A DNA stretch of 64,000 nt from DASUPK01 sp963728875 (lineage in GTDB: Bacteria; Actinomycetota; Thermoleophilia; Solirubrobacterales; 70-9): positions 130,752 through 194,751 of the forward strand of contig CAVSLJ010000007.1 in NCBI GenBank assembly GCA_963728875.1, written 5' to 3'. Positions 20,148-27,507 of this stretch are shown piece by piece; position 1 is the stretch's first letter, and the number at the start of each line of letters is the position of its first letter. The notes under the pieces were generated by a model. The model was not told the DNA's origin, made no database searches, and was given only the letters and a program-made list of their open reading frames with translations. A program made the translations under genes and the position numbers.

Positions 20148-20765
20148 TCAGGCGAGAGGTACGAGCTTCTTCAGGAGCCGGGCGAAGGCCTTTGCTCCGC
20201 TGAAGGTGAGGTGCAGCCCGTCGGGCTGGAACCAGCTCGAGTGCCCGGCGCTGTAGTGGACCCAGTCGAGGACCTTGACCCGCTCGGGATCGCGCTGGCC
20301 CGCGTTGCGAATCACCTCGGCGTCGTTCGACTCGCCTCCACCGGTCTCGCGCGGCGTGACCAGTCCGAGCTTGCGCTTCGGGCCCAGGATCTTCTTCGCC
20401 TGATCGATCTGGCCGCCGGTCACGGAGGCGTCGGCCCCGAGCGCGAGCACGACCAGATGGGGGAGCTCGTGCCGGCCCCGGGCGTCACGCAGCAGCCGCA
20501 GCCCCTCGGCGAACTGGCGGCAGCCACGGGCGTTGGCCTTGTAGCCGACCCGCGAGAGGGCCGGCAGCGCCAGCAGCATCGATGAGTCGCCGATCGCCAG
20601 GGGCGGCCGTGGGGCGACCTTGTGCTTCGGGCTCACGGTCTCGACGCCGCCGCAGCCCGCCTGAGCCGCGGGGGCCGCAACCATCGTCACAAGGGCGGCA
20701 ACAGCCAGCGCGAGCGCGATCCCTAGGCTGACGCCCGTGCTTTTCCCGACAGTCGAATTCGCCAT
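20148..20765 (-). CDS. Exported SGNH-like protein, divergent from the MBOAT gene
   Basis: From ATG 20763-20765 the product is 205 residues with a signal peptide ending PAAQAG. LAIGDSSMLLALP is the GDS block and FQPDGLHLTFSGAKAFA contains the D-x-x-H block. ALGADAS occupies the usual Gly/Asn block position but lacks the clear Asn. The chosen start overlaps the GTG start of the MBOAT gene on the other strand by 29 bp; no later in-frame start would leave a usable signal peptide. It ends one base from the stop of the plus-strand SGNH gene. A role in wall-glycan O-acylation is inferred from neighbours. Confidence 0.75.
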   Translation of the reverse strand: MANSTVGKSTGVSLGIALALAVAALVTMVAAPAAQAGCGGVETVSPKHKVAPRPPLAIGDSSMLLALPALSRVGYKANARGCRQFAEGLRLLRDARGRHELPHLVVLALGADASVTGGQIDQAKKILGPKRKLGLVTPRETGGGESNDAEVIRNAGQRDPERVKVLDWVHYSAGHSSWFQPDGLHLTFSGAKAFARLLKKLVPLA

Positions 20766-22134
20766 CTTCTTTCCGATCGTGCTGGCCCTGTCCTGGGCGC
20801 TCATGCCCCGGCAGCAGCTCTGGAAGCCTTTCATCGTCGTCGCAAGCTATGTGTTTTACGCGGCGGCCGATCCGCGCTTCTGCCTGCTGCTCGCCGCGAT
20901 CACGCTGGTCAGCCAGCTCGCGGTGGTGGCGATCCACCGCACCGAGGACGAGCGGCTGCGCAAGTGGTTCACGGCCGGGGGAGTCGTCTTCGACCTGGGC
21001 ATCCTCGCCGTCTTCAAGTACTACGGCTTCTTCGTCACCGACGTCTCGGACGTCCTCGACTCGGTCGGGCTCGGGATGCCCCTGCCGCTGGTGACCATCG
21101 CGCTGCCGGTCGGCGTCAGCTTCTTCAGCTTCCAGGCGGTCACCTACGTGGTCGACGTCAAGCGCCGCCAGACCGAGCCCGCCTCGCTGCTCGACGCCGC
21201 GATCTACCTGAGCTTCTTCCCCCACCTGGTGGCGGGGCCCATCGTCCGAGCCAGCGAGTTCCTGCCGCAGCTGCGGAAGCCACGAGATCCGGACCGGGTC
21301 GCCGTGGGCGCCGGGCTCTCCCTGATCGCTCTCGGCCTGATCAAGAAGGTGATGATCGCCGACTATCTGGCCCGCGAGGTCGTCGACAAGGTCTTCGCCG
21401 TCCCCCAGGCCTACAGCGCGCCGGACGCGATCCTGGCCGCCTACGCCTACGCCGCCCAGATCTTCTGCGACTTCTCCGGCTACACGGACATGGCGATCGG
21501 GCTGGCCCTGCTGATGGGATTCGTCTTCCCGCAGAACTTCAACAGCCCCTACCGCGCCACCGGCTTCCGGGACTTCTGGCGGCGCTGGCACATGACGCTG
21601 TCGCGCTTCCTGCGCGACTACCTCTACATCCCTCTCGGCGGCAACCGCAAGGGACGGGTCCGCACCTACATCAACCTGATGCTGACCATGGCACTGGGCG
21701 GCCTCTGGCACGGCGCCGCCTGGAACTTCGTCGCCTGGGGCGCGTACCAGGGCACGGGCCTCTCGGCCGAGCACGCCATCAACGGCCGGCTGGGCCGGAT
21801 CTTCCCCGGCTGGCTGCGCTGGTTCGTCACCTTCAACCTGATCGTCGTCGGCTGGATCCTGTTCCGCTCCACCGATCTCACCGTCTTCGGCGACTACATG
21901 TCCGCGCTGGTCCGCTCGGGGCCGGCGACGCTCTACTCCGTCCCGGTCGTCGGCGCGATCGCAGTGGTGGTCGGCCTGCAGCTTCTGCCCGAGCGCCCGA
22001 TGGAGGGCATCGAGCTGCGGATCGGCCGCCTGCGACCGCTGCTGCTCGGCGCCGCCCTCGCCGTCGTCGTGCTGATCGTCGGGGCAACCGTGCCGAGCCA
22101 GGGCGTCCCCCCCTTCATCTACTTCCGCTTCTGA
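20737..22134 (+). CDS. MBOAT-family membrane O-acyltransferase (AlgI/PatA/DltB-like)
   Basis: 465 residues, GTG start, with about ten membrane segments. The N-terminus (LFPTVEFAIFFPIVLALSW) is the canonical start of AlgI-type MBOAT proteins. The catalytic His is at 325 in GGLWHGAAWNF, and the RDFWRRWHMTLSRFLRDYLYIPLGG block is present. This family moves acetyl or other acyl groups across the membrane to a partner that O-acylates alginate, peptidoglycan or teichoic acid. The stop overlaps the start of the SGNH gene at 22134 (TGATG), so the pair is a coupled MBOAT-SGNH unit. The acceptor polymer is unknown. Confidence 0.92.
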   Translation: MLFPTVEFAIFFPIVLALSWALMPRQQLWKPFIVVASYVFYAAADPRFCLLLAAITLVSQLAVVAIHRTEDERLRKWFTAGGVVFDLGILAVFKYYGFFVTDVSDVLDSVGLGMPLPLVTIALPVGVSFFSFQAVTYVVDVKRRQTEPASLLDAAIYLSFFPHLVAGPIVRASEFLPQLRKPRDPDRVAVGAGLSLIALGLIKKVMIADYLAREVVDKVFAVPQAYSAPDAILAAYAYAAQIFCDFSGYTDMAIGLALLMGFVFPQNFNSPYRATGFRDFWRRWHMTLSRFLRDYLYIPLGGNRKGRVRTYINLMLTMALGGLWHGAAWNFVAWGAYQGTGLSAEHAINGRLGRIFPGWLRWFVTFNLIVVGWILFRSTDLTVFGDYMSALVRSGPATLYSVPVVGAIAVVVGLQLLPERPMEGIELRIGRLRPLLLGAALAVVVLIVGATVPSQGVPPFIYFRF

Positions 22135-23213
22135 TGGCAGACACGACGAAGAGACGGTCGCGAGCAGGGTCGGGCGACTTCGAGACGATCGCCGAGATGG
22201 AGGCGGAGGCCCGCGCCGGGCGGGAGGGCGCGCCGCACGGCGACGACAGCCTGATGGAGCGCTTCGACCGCTGGGACCTGCGCCGCTTCAGCGGCTGGGA
22301 CGCGGTCAGGGCGGTGGCGCTGACGATGCTCATTCTGCTGATCTTCGCCGGCGGGGCTGTGCGGAAGGCGGCCGACGAGCTCAAGCCGGGGCTGGGGCGC
22401 GACATCGTCAAGGCGGTGGGCGGCCCGGCGGGCTGGGTCTCCGACCGGCTCCCGCTGGCCGACACCCGCCGCGACCTCACGTCCTGGCTCTCGCCCGACG
22501 AGGAGCTCTCGGGCCAGGGCTTCCGGGCGGCCCCGGGCGGCGCGGGACGGCCGGTGGCCCCGGTGCCGACCACGCCGCAGCCGCTGCACAACCTGCTCGT
22601 CACGGGCGACTCGCTCTCCACCCCGCTCGACATCGAGATCGCCCGCAAGCTCGCGGACCAGGGGGCCGGCGTGCAGGTCACGCGCGACCCGCATCTCGCG
22701 ACGGGAATCTCGAACACCGGTTTGGTCGACTGGGGCCAGCTCTCCTCCAGCCAGGCGGCCAATGACGATCCCGACGCCGCGGTGCTCTTCATCGGGGCGA
22801 ACGAGGGCTATCCGATGCCCGGACCGAACGGGCAGCAGGTGAGCTGCTGCGGACCCGCCTGGGAGGGGATCTTCCGCTCGAGGGTGGGCCAGATGATGGA
22901 CAACTACCTGCAGGGCGGCGTCCAGCGGATCTACTGGCTGACGGTTCCGACACAGCGCGACCCCGCGCGCAAGCCGATCGCGGACGACGTCAACGAAGCG
23001 GTCCGCCAGGCGGCCGCCGAGCGTGGCGCCGCGGTCCGCGTCGTCGACCTGATCCCCATGTTCACACCGGGCGACCGCTACCGGGACTCGATCGACATCG
23101 ACGGCACCCAGACGATCGTGCGCGAATCCGACGGCATCCACCTGAACGAGGACGGCTCATCGGTGGCGGCGGACATCGTCCTCCAGGCCATCGACAAGGA
23201 CTTCGACTACTGA
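22134..23213 (+). CDS. Membrane-anchored SGNH (DUF459-like) acyltransferase partner
   Basis: 359 residues with an N-terminal cytosolic segment, one membrane helix (AVALTMLILLIFAGGAV, about residues 58-76) and an extracellular SGNH domain. LLVTGDSLSTP has the nucleophile Ser at 160, FIGANEG is the Gly/Asn block and ESDGIHLNEDGS supplies Asp and His. The arrangement matches the DUF459 proteins that pair with MBOAT enzymes, comparable to AlgX or PatB. It should receive the acyl group and pass it to a wall glycan. It is translated in coupling with the MBOAT gene through TGATG. A two-cysteine SCCG segment sits near the active site. Confidence 0.85.
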   Translation: MADTTKRRSRAGSGDFETIAEMEAEARAGREGAPHGDDSLMERFDRWDLRRFSGWDAVRAVALTMLILLIFAGGAVRKAADELKPGLGRDIVKAVGGPAGWVSDRLPLADTRRDLTSWLSPDEELSGQGFRAAPGGAGRPVAPVPTTPQPLHNLLVTGDSLSTPLDIEIARKLADQGAGVQVTRDPHLATGISNTGLVDWGQLSSSQAANDDPDAAVLFIGANEGYPMPGPNGQQVSCCGPAWEGIFRSRVGQMMDNYLQGGVQRIYWLTVPTQRDPARKPIADDVNEAVRQAAAERGAAVRVVDLIPMFTPGDRYRDSIDIDGTQTIVRESDGIHLNEDGSSVAADIVLQAIDKDFDY

Positions 23214-23214
23214 G

Positions 23215-23254
23215 TTGGCGAGTTTCCGACCCCCGTAGGTCGGTAAGTCGCCAA
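23215..23254. terminator. Long hairpin, repeat family B copy 2, likely bidirectional terminator
   Basis: Starts two bases after the preceding stop. TTGGCGA and TCGCCAA arms enclose CCGAC/GTCGG, with the same G-G mismatch and TT/AA step as the copy at 5452-5492. Both copies are followed by a related GGCC-rich stretch ending GTCC. It separates convergent genes. The remaining bases up to 23357 show no other feature. Confidence 0.65.
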
Positions 23255-23357
23255 GCGGCCTGGTCGCCGTCCCGATCCGGGAGCCTGGACGCCCCGCCGC
23301 GCCCGAGTCGCGCTGGCGCGGCGGAGCGTTCCTACAAGGCTCGTCGTTCGGATCTAC

Positions 23358-23795
23358 TTAGGGCGAGATGCAGAGGACGTAGACCTGAAACGTGGCGCTC
23401 CCGGGAGAATCGTTGCCGACGAAGACGTGCCATCCAGTCGGTACGCCTGCGGCGTTCAGCTCCGGCCGGCTGCCATCAACTCTGCCAAAGCCAGGACCCG
23501 CCGCATAGCCACCGCCAACCGCCTTCTCGCTCCCGACGCAGCTGGCGACTGCGTCACCGGCAGCGCCGGCGCTTATGGGACCGGTGGTGGCGGTTCGCTG
23601 AACCACGGTGGTCTTGAACGGGACGGGCTTCTTCTTCTTCTTCTTCGAGACCTGCGCTGCCGCAAACTGCTTTGCGACCTCCTTGTGCACCAGGCTCTGC
23701 AGCGAGGGGCCGCCCAGGGCGGGAGAGACTGCGAGCAGCGCCCCGATCACCCCAAGCGCGATTCCGGTCTGTATCCAGCTGGGTCTTCTCCTCAT
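23358..23795 (-). CDS. Exported hypothetical protein with Cys/GGG motif
   Basis: 145 residues from ATG 23793-23795, preceded by GGGAGG; longer readings are unsupported. Signal or anchor segment WIQTGIALGVIGALLAVSPALGG, then a short helix with QSLVHKEVAKQF and a KKKKKK run, then a domain with CVGSEKAVGGGYAAG and a terminal YVLCISP. The 'C-x(5-7)-GGG' step recurs in the protein at 25641 (CPGGRYPIGGG, CPKGQQLITGG), so both belong to one exported family common in related genomes. Function is unknown. A collagen-like or pilin-like N-terminal stalk is not seen. Confidence 0.7.
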   Translation of the reverse strand: MRRRPSWIQTGIALGVIGALLAVSPALGGPSLQSLVHKEVAKQFAAAQVSKKKKKKPVPFKTTVVQRTATTGPISAGAAGDAVASCVGSEKAVGGGYAAGPGFGRVDGSRPELNAAGVPTGWHVFVGNDSPGSATFQVYVLCISP

Positions 23796-23960
23796 CTGAA
23801 ACCTCCCATATAGGTAAGGCTCGCTTGCGAGCCGGCGGGGCTCCTCCAGGAATCCGCCACACGACACCACCCCTCCTCGCCTGGCCAGGCGATCCTAACC
23901 GCTGAGAGCCGCCCCACAAGCAGCATTTCTGGGCCCGTCTGAGCGTGGAAGCGGTGGCGG

Positions 23961-24353
23961 CTAGTCGTTCTGGGTGTAGCTGCTCTTCACGCGCTTGGAC
24001 GCGTTCGAGACCTTGTGGCACTTCGCCGTGGCGTTGTACTGCACGTTCGGCACGCCGGTCCGCTTGCCGTCCTTGCACTTGAAGCCGAGCAGCGTGGCGC
24101 TGCAGATGCCCGCCGGCCCGCCGTTCTGGTGGCGGCACTGGTGATAGGCCGTGATCAACTTCTCGCCCTTGGTGCAGCTGACGCCCTGGACCTTGAGCGA
24201 GGTCACGTACGAGGCCCCGAGGTTCTGCTGCTTGCCGTCGATGTTGCACGGAGAGAAGCCGGCGCTGTGCGCGATCGGCGCGGCGCCGCCGCTCGGTGCG
24301 AGCAGGGCGGCGATCAGGCATGCAGCCGCGATGGCCCCTGTCAGATGCTTCAA
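23961..24353 (-). CDS. Exported Cys-rich hypothetical protein, paralogue a
   Basis: 130 residues with a signal peptide (AIAAACLIAALLAPSGGAAP). The mature domain contains CNIDGKQQNLGASYVTSL, then Cys residues in VSCTKGEK, YHQCRH, GICSATLLGFKCKDG and AKCHK, ending SSYTQND. The same spacing and motifs occur in the divergent gene at 24416, so the two form a duplicated pair read outward from a 62-bp spacer. The even number of conserved Cys suggests disulphides outside the cell. Family and function not recognised. Confidence 0.75.
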   Translation of the reverse strand: MKHLTGAIAAACLIAALLAPSGGAAPIAHSAGFSPCNIDGKQQNLGASYVTSLKVQGVSCTKGEKLITAYHQCRHQNGGPAGICSATLLGFKCKDGKRTGVPNVQYNATAKCHKVSNASKRVKSSYTQND

Positions 24354-24415
24354 CGAGATGGCGCGATCCTACCGCGGGCGCCCGTCATGCAAACCCCAAA
24401 TAGACTGCTGCCGTC

Positions 24416-24802
24416 GTGAGACGCACGATCCTCATCTCCCTGGTCCTCGCCGCGGCGATCGCCGGCTGCGGCGGCGGCGACTCGTCCTCGGACGACACCG
24501 CCACCGCGGCCGCCCTGACCACCTGCAACATCAACGGCAAGCAGCGTGACTTCAACGCCTCCTACGTCACCTCGATCCAGGTGTCGAAGGCGACCTGCCC
24601 GCAGGCCGAGGAGGTCGTCGCCATGTACCACCACTGCCGCCTGCAGACCGGTCACCCCGACGGGACCTGCGACGCCACCGTCCGCGGCTTCAAGTGCACC
24701 GAGGGGCCTCGCCAGTCCGTGCCGGGCGTGCAGTACAACGGGACGGTCGACTGCCGCAACGGCGACCTCGAGATCAGAAGCACCTACACACAGAACTTCT
24801 AG
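24416..24802 (+). CDS. Cys-rich lipoprotein, paralogue b
   Basis: 128 residues with a GTG start and a lipobox (AIAGC), so it is anchored to the outer face of the membrane. The domain CNINGKQRDFNASYVTSI, YHHCRLQTGHPDGTCDAT, GFKCTEG, VQYNG and the end STYTQNF match paralogue a block by block. The two differ in anchoring: a free exported protein against a lipoprotein. The TAG stop is followed at once by a family A repeat. Function unknown. Confidence 0.78.
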   Translation: MRRTILISLVLAAAIAGCGGGDSSSDDTATAAALTTCNINGKQRDFNASYVTSIQVSKATCPQAEEVVAMYHHCRLQTGHPDGTCDATVRGFKCTEGPRQSVPGVQYNGTVDCRNGDLEIRSTYTQNF

Positions 24803-24803
24803 G

Positions 24804-24894
24804 TGGCAAGGCCGCTCAACTCTGGAGCGAAGGGCGAAGCCCGTAGCGACTTGTGATGGGCGGCCGCTGCCACCGCGATCTGATGGCGAAGCCG
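24804..24894. repeat. Dispersed palindromic intergenic repeat, family A, copy 3 (inverted)
   Basis: The reverse complement reads GGCTTCGCCATCAGATCGCG, then AGCGGCCGCCC, ACAAGTCGCTACGGGCTTCG, CCCTTCGCTCC and GAGCGGCCTTGCCACC. It begins one base after a TAG stop, and its far end overlaps the start of the next gene: the ATG at 24883 lies inside the repeat (TGATGGCGAAGCC). The element therefore appears to supply the start codon of the SGNH gene. Confidence 0.85.
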
Positions 24895-25644
24895 ATCCTC
24901 GCGTTGGTCGGCCTGGCCCTGTCGTTCCTCGTGCAGGCGTCCCCCGCGGCCGCCGGCCGCGTGCCCCTGGACTGCGGCAAGCAGCACACCGGCGACGCCA
25001 AGTTCAACCCATACGGGCCCAATGACGGATCTCCGCCGATCGCGATCGGGGACTCGACCATGCTGTTCCCGATCCCCGACCTGAACAAGGCCGGCTTCGA
25101 CGTCAACGCGAAGGGGTGCCGCGGCTTCAAGCAGGCGGTCTGGGTGGCGCGCGACATGCGCAACCGCGGCGTCCTGCCCAAGCTGATCCTGATCAACTCC
25201 TATGGCAACGGCGGGCTCAACGACGACCTGATCAAGTTCGCCCTCAAGGTGATCGGGCCCAAGCGGACCCTGGTCCTGGTCACGGCGTATGACGCCGACA
25301 CCGGCCACCCGCCGGCGCCCGACACAGATGTGCTCGTTCAGGCCGCCCAGGATCACCCTGACCAGATCAAGCTGCTCGACTGGGTGAAGTACTCCCTGCC
25401 GCACCACAAGACGGACCCCGCTCCCGGTGCGTGGTTCCTGCCGGACTACTTCCATCCCAACATCGTGGGCTCGGCGGCCTACGCCCATTTCCTCTCGCAG
25501 GTGCTGCCGCCTCGACCCGGATCGCAGAGCGGGTCTTCCGGGGGCGGCGGCGTACCGTGGTGGCCGTTCGCGGTGGGAGGCGCCCTGCTGATCGCGCTGC
25601 TGGCGCTCTTTCTCCGCCGTCGGCGTGTTCAAAGCCAATCGTGA
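24883..25644 (+). CDS. Exported SGNH-like protein with C-terminal membrane anchor
   Basis: 253 residues from ATG 24883, which gives a clean signal peptide (AKPILALVGLALSFLVQASPAAAG). A GTG 30 bp upstream would add residues encoded by the repeat and is less likely. IAIGDSTMLFP is the GDS block, INSYGNGG the second block, and LPDYFHPNIVG the last. ADTGHPPAPDTD matches the protein at 19488. After a Gly/Ser-rich linker, WWPFAVGGALLIALLALFLRRRR is a membrane anchor with a basic stop-transfer end, so the domain is displayed on the surface. The stop overlaps the next start by GTGA. Confidence 0.78.
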   Translation: MAKPILALVGLALSFLVQASPAAAGRVPLDCGKQHTGDAKFNPYGPNDGSPPIAIGDSTMLFPIPDLNKAGFDVNAKGCRGFKQAVWVARDMRNRGVLPKLILINSYGNGGLNDDLIKFALKVIGPKRTLVLVTAYDADTGHPPAPDTDVLVQAAQDHPDQIKLLDWVKYSLPHHKTDPAPGAWFLPDYFHPNIVGSAAYAHFLSQVLPPRPGSQSGSSGGGGVPWWPFAVGGALLIALLALFLRRRRVQSQS

Positions 25645-26849
25645 GCCCGAAGAAGGCCCTACTTCCAGTCGCGCTGCTGATCGCGCTGCTCGCCTGCTCG
25701 GGAACGGCGCAGGCGCGCGGCGGCGCCGGCCACAACCCGGCGACGAAGAAGCTCGAGGACGCCTTCAAGATCGCCCTCTACGTGCGCTCCGTGAGCACCG
25801 ACGGCTGCTACCCACCGGCCACGCAGCTGGCCAAGAAGATCGGCCAGACGAAGCGGGGCCTGACGGTCGGCGTCGCGGGCGGGCCGAACTCGGTGCATCG
25901 CATGAACGTCGTCTTCGTGCTGAAGCACGGCACGAACTGCAACAAGGTGATGATGGCCCTGCGCGCCTCCTCCGGCCTGTACATCCTCAACTCCGCCCTG
26001 GGCACGATCCGGGTGCAGGGGCATGGCGGGCCGAGGGTCGTCCCCGGCAAGCCGGGGCCGCCGAGGCAGGTCCAGATCGTCTCGAAGACCTTCAAGATGT
26101 CCGCGCCGGACCAGCTGACCAGGCACGAGGTGCTCTGTCCGGGCGGCAGGTACCCGATCGGCGGGGGCATGCTCGCCGAGCCCGCCCCGGACGCCCAGGG
26201 CGAGGGCATCTATCCGCATTCCTATGAGCGGCTCGGCGCGCAACGCGGCTTCCATGTCAGCGCGGTGCTGTTCGATGCGAACTGGGCCTCCACCACCGCG
26301 CGCAACATCACCATCCAGGCGGTCTGCGCCCGCGGCCAGATCCCGCAGAACCCGACGCCGCACAAGACCGTCTTCATCCTGCCCGGTCAGACGAAGTCCG
26401 CGATCGCCCGCTGCCCGAAGGGCCAGCAGCTGATCACCGGCGGCTTCCAGCGCACCAACTTCGCCAGCGACGGCGGCGACTACGTGACGGAGTCCCACGC
26501 CGTCGGGACGAATGCATGGGGTGTGACGGGCAGCGCCTACATCGGGAGCGGCACGACCGGCGGCGGCGAGCTCACCGCGATCGCCTACTGCTCGAAGGCG
26601 AAGGGCCCGATCCTGACCGAGGTCGCCTCGACGCAGGCCCCCGTGCCCGCCGGCATGAACGCGGCTGCGACGACGCCGAGCTGTCCGAACGGCCTGCGGC
26701 TGACCACCACCGGCTTCTCGCTCGACTCGCGCAACGCCTTCTACGCCGGCAACTCGCTGAACGACGACGGCACGAGCACGGCCAACGCCTTCGGCTACTT
26801 CGGCCCGGCGAACCTCACCGCGTACGGCTACTGCCAGCGGGTGCGCTAG
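25641..26849 (+). CDS. Exported hypothetical protein with repeated Cys/GG modules
   Basis: 402 residues from GTG 25641, overlapping the previous stop. Signal peptide KKALLPVALLIALLACSGTAQA. Three related modules are visible in the C-terminal two-thirds: CPGGRYPIGGGM, CPKGQQLITGGF and CPNGLRLTTTGF, each followed by a long loop and a further Cys (AVCAR, AYCSK, GYCQR). The N-terminal third is a separate domain with DGCYPP and a second Cys pair. The product is probably a disulphide-stabilised surface or secreted protein. Overlapping translation with the anchored SGNH gene suggests they act together. No known family was recognised beyond similarity to the protein at 23358. Confidence 0.72.
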   Translation: MSPKKALLPVALLIALLACSGTAQARGGAGHNPATKKLEDAFKIALYVRSVSTDGCYPPATQLAKKIGQTKRGLTVGVAGGPNSVHRMNVVFVLKHGTNCNKVMMALRASSGLYILNSALGTIRVQGHGGPRVVPGKPGPPRQVQIVSKTFKMSAPDQLTRHEVLCPGGRYPIGGGMLAEPAPDAQGEGIYPHSYERLGAQRGFHVSAVLFDANWASTTARNITIQAVCARGQIPQNPTPHKTVFILPGQTKSAIARCPKGQQLITGGFQRTNFASDGGDYVTESHAVGTNAWGVTGSAYIGSGTTGGGELTAIAYCSKAKGPILTEVASTQAPVPAGMNAAATTPSCPNGLRLTTTGFSLDSRNAFYAGNSLNDDGTSTANAFGYFGPANLTAYGYCQRVR

Positions 26850-27430
26850 CGCCTCGCTGAGAATCCCGCCTGGTACAGGTTCGTGCAGGGCGGCGGAATG
26901 CCCGTGGCTGGTGGAAACCACGAGCAGCGGCCCGCCGAATAGGGAATCTCGCCGCTGCTGCAGTTGAGGAACGTGGGCGGCGAGTTGTGGGTCAGGACGG
27001 ATGCTGTCCCCTTCATCCGCCACTTCTTCTTGTTCTTCTTCTTGATCAGGTGGCCCGTCGCGTAGTACGTGCCGTTTGACCCGGGATTCGGGTTGGAGGC
27101 CGGCGCAAGCTGATTCGTGAACGACCCGGAGAACTCGACCTTCTGGTGCCGGAGCTTGAACGGACCGCTGGCGACGACCGGCGTTGTGCTCCCGCCCACC
27201 TGACAGCTCACCGGCACCTGGAGCTGCACGAACACGCTTCGCGGAGTGCTCTTGCCGTTCGGACTCCTCTTTGCGTAGCCGACGTTGAGGATGATCGAAG
27301 CGCCGCCGACATCCGCCGCGCGCTGCTGGAAGAAGCGTTGCGACGAGGAGTGGGTCTTGTAGGCGTGCGCCGGCACGGGCATGACGAGAATCGCGAACAG
27401 AACCAGTGCGATTGAAGGGGTGCGTCTCAT
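26846..27430 (-). CDS. Exported hypothetical protein
   Basis: 194 residues with a signal peptide (SIALVLFAILVMPVPAHA). The mature part is Ser/Thr/Asn-rich with a KKKNKKK run and four Cys residues in the last two-thirds (QVSCQVG, FLNCSSG, GRCSWF, PPCTNL), suggesting two disulphides. Its stop overlaps that of the convergent gene at 26849 by four bases. A perfect 11-bp hairpin sits directly in front of the ATG, so no ordinary ribosome site is visible. Function unknown. Confidence 0.7.
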   Translation of the reverse strand: MRRTPSIALVLFAILVMPVPAHAYKTHSSSQRFFQQRAADVGGASIILNVGYAKRSPNGKSTPRSVFVQLQVPVSCQVGGSTTPVVASGPFKLRHQKVEFSGSFTNQLAPASNPNPGSNGTYYATGHLIKKKNKKKWRMKGTASVLTHNSPPTFLNCSSGEIPYSAGRCSWFPPATGIPPPCTNLYQAGFSARR

Positions 27431-27462
27431 CTGCTCCCGGCAAGGGTCCTCGCCGGGAGCAG
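27431..27462. terminator. Perfect 11-bp inverted repeat between operon end and next start codon
   Basis: CTGCTCCCGGC and GCCGGGAGCAG flank a 10-base loop. On the minus strand it follows the aldehyde dehydrogenase stop by 45 bp and touches the ATG of the exported-protein gene. It may end the catabolic operon; no U-tract follows. The loop reads GAGGA on the minus strand, so a translational role is also possible. Confidence 0.6.
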
Positions 27463-27507
27463 TCTCGTCATCGGTGCTCTACACGGACCCTGGGTCCGGC
27501 GTCAGGC

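Noticed and set aside
20964..23213. 749-codon ORF covering the MBOAT gene and the following SGNH gene
   Set aside because: The first 390 codons are Arg/Ala/Gly/Pro-rich shadow sequence in the MBOAT gene; only the part from 22134 is a protein.
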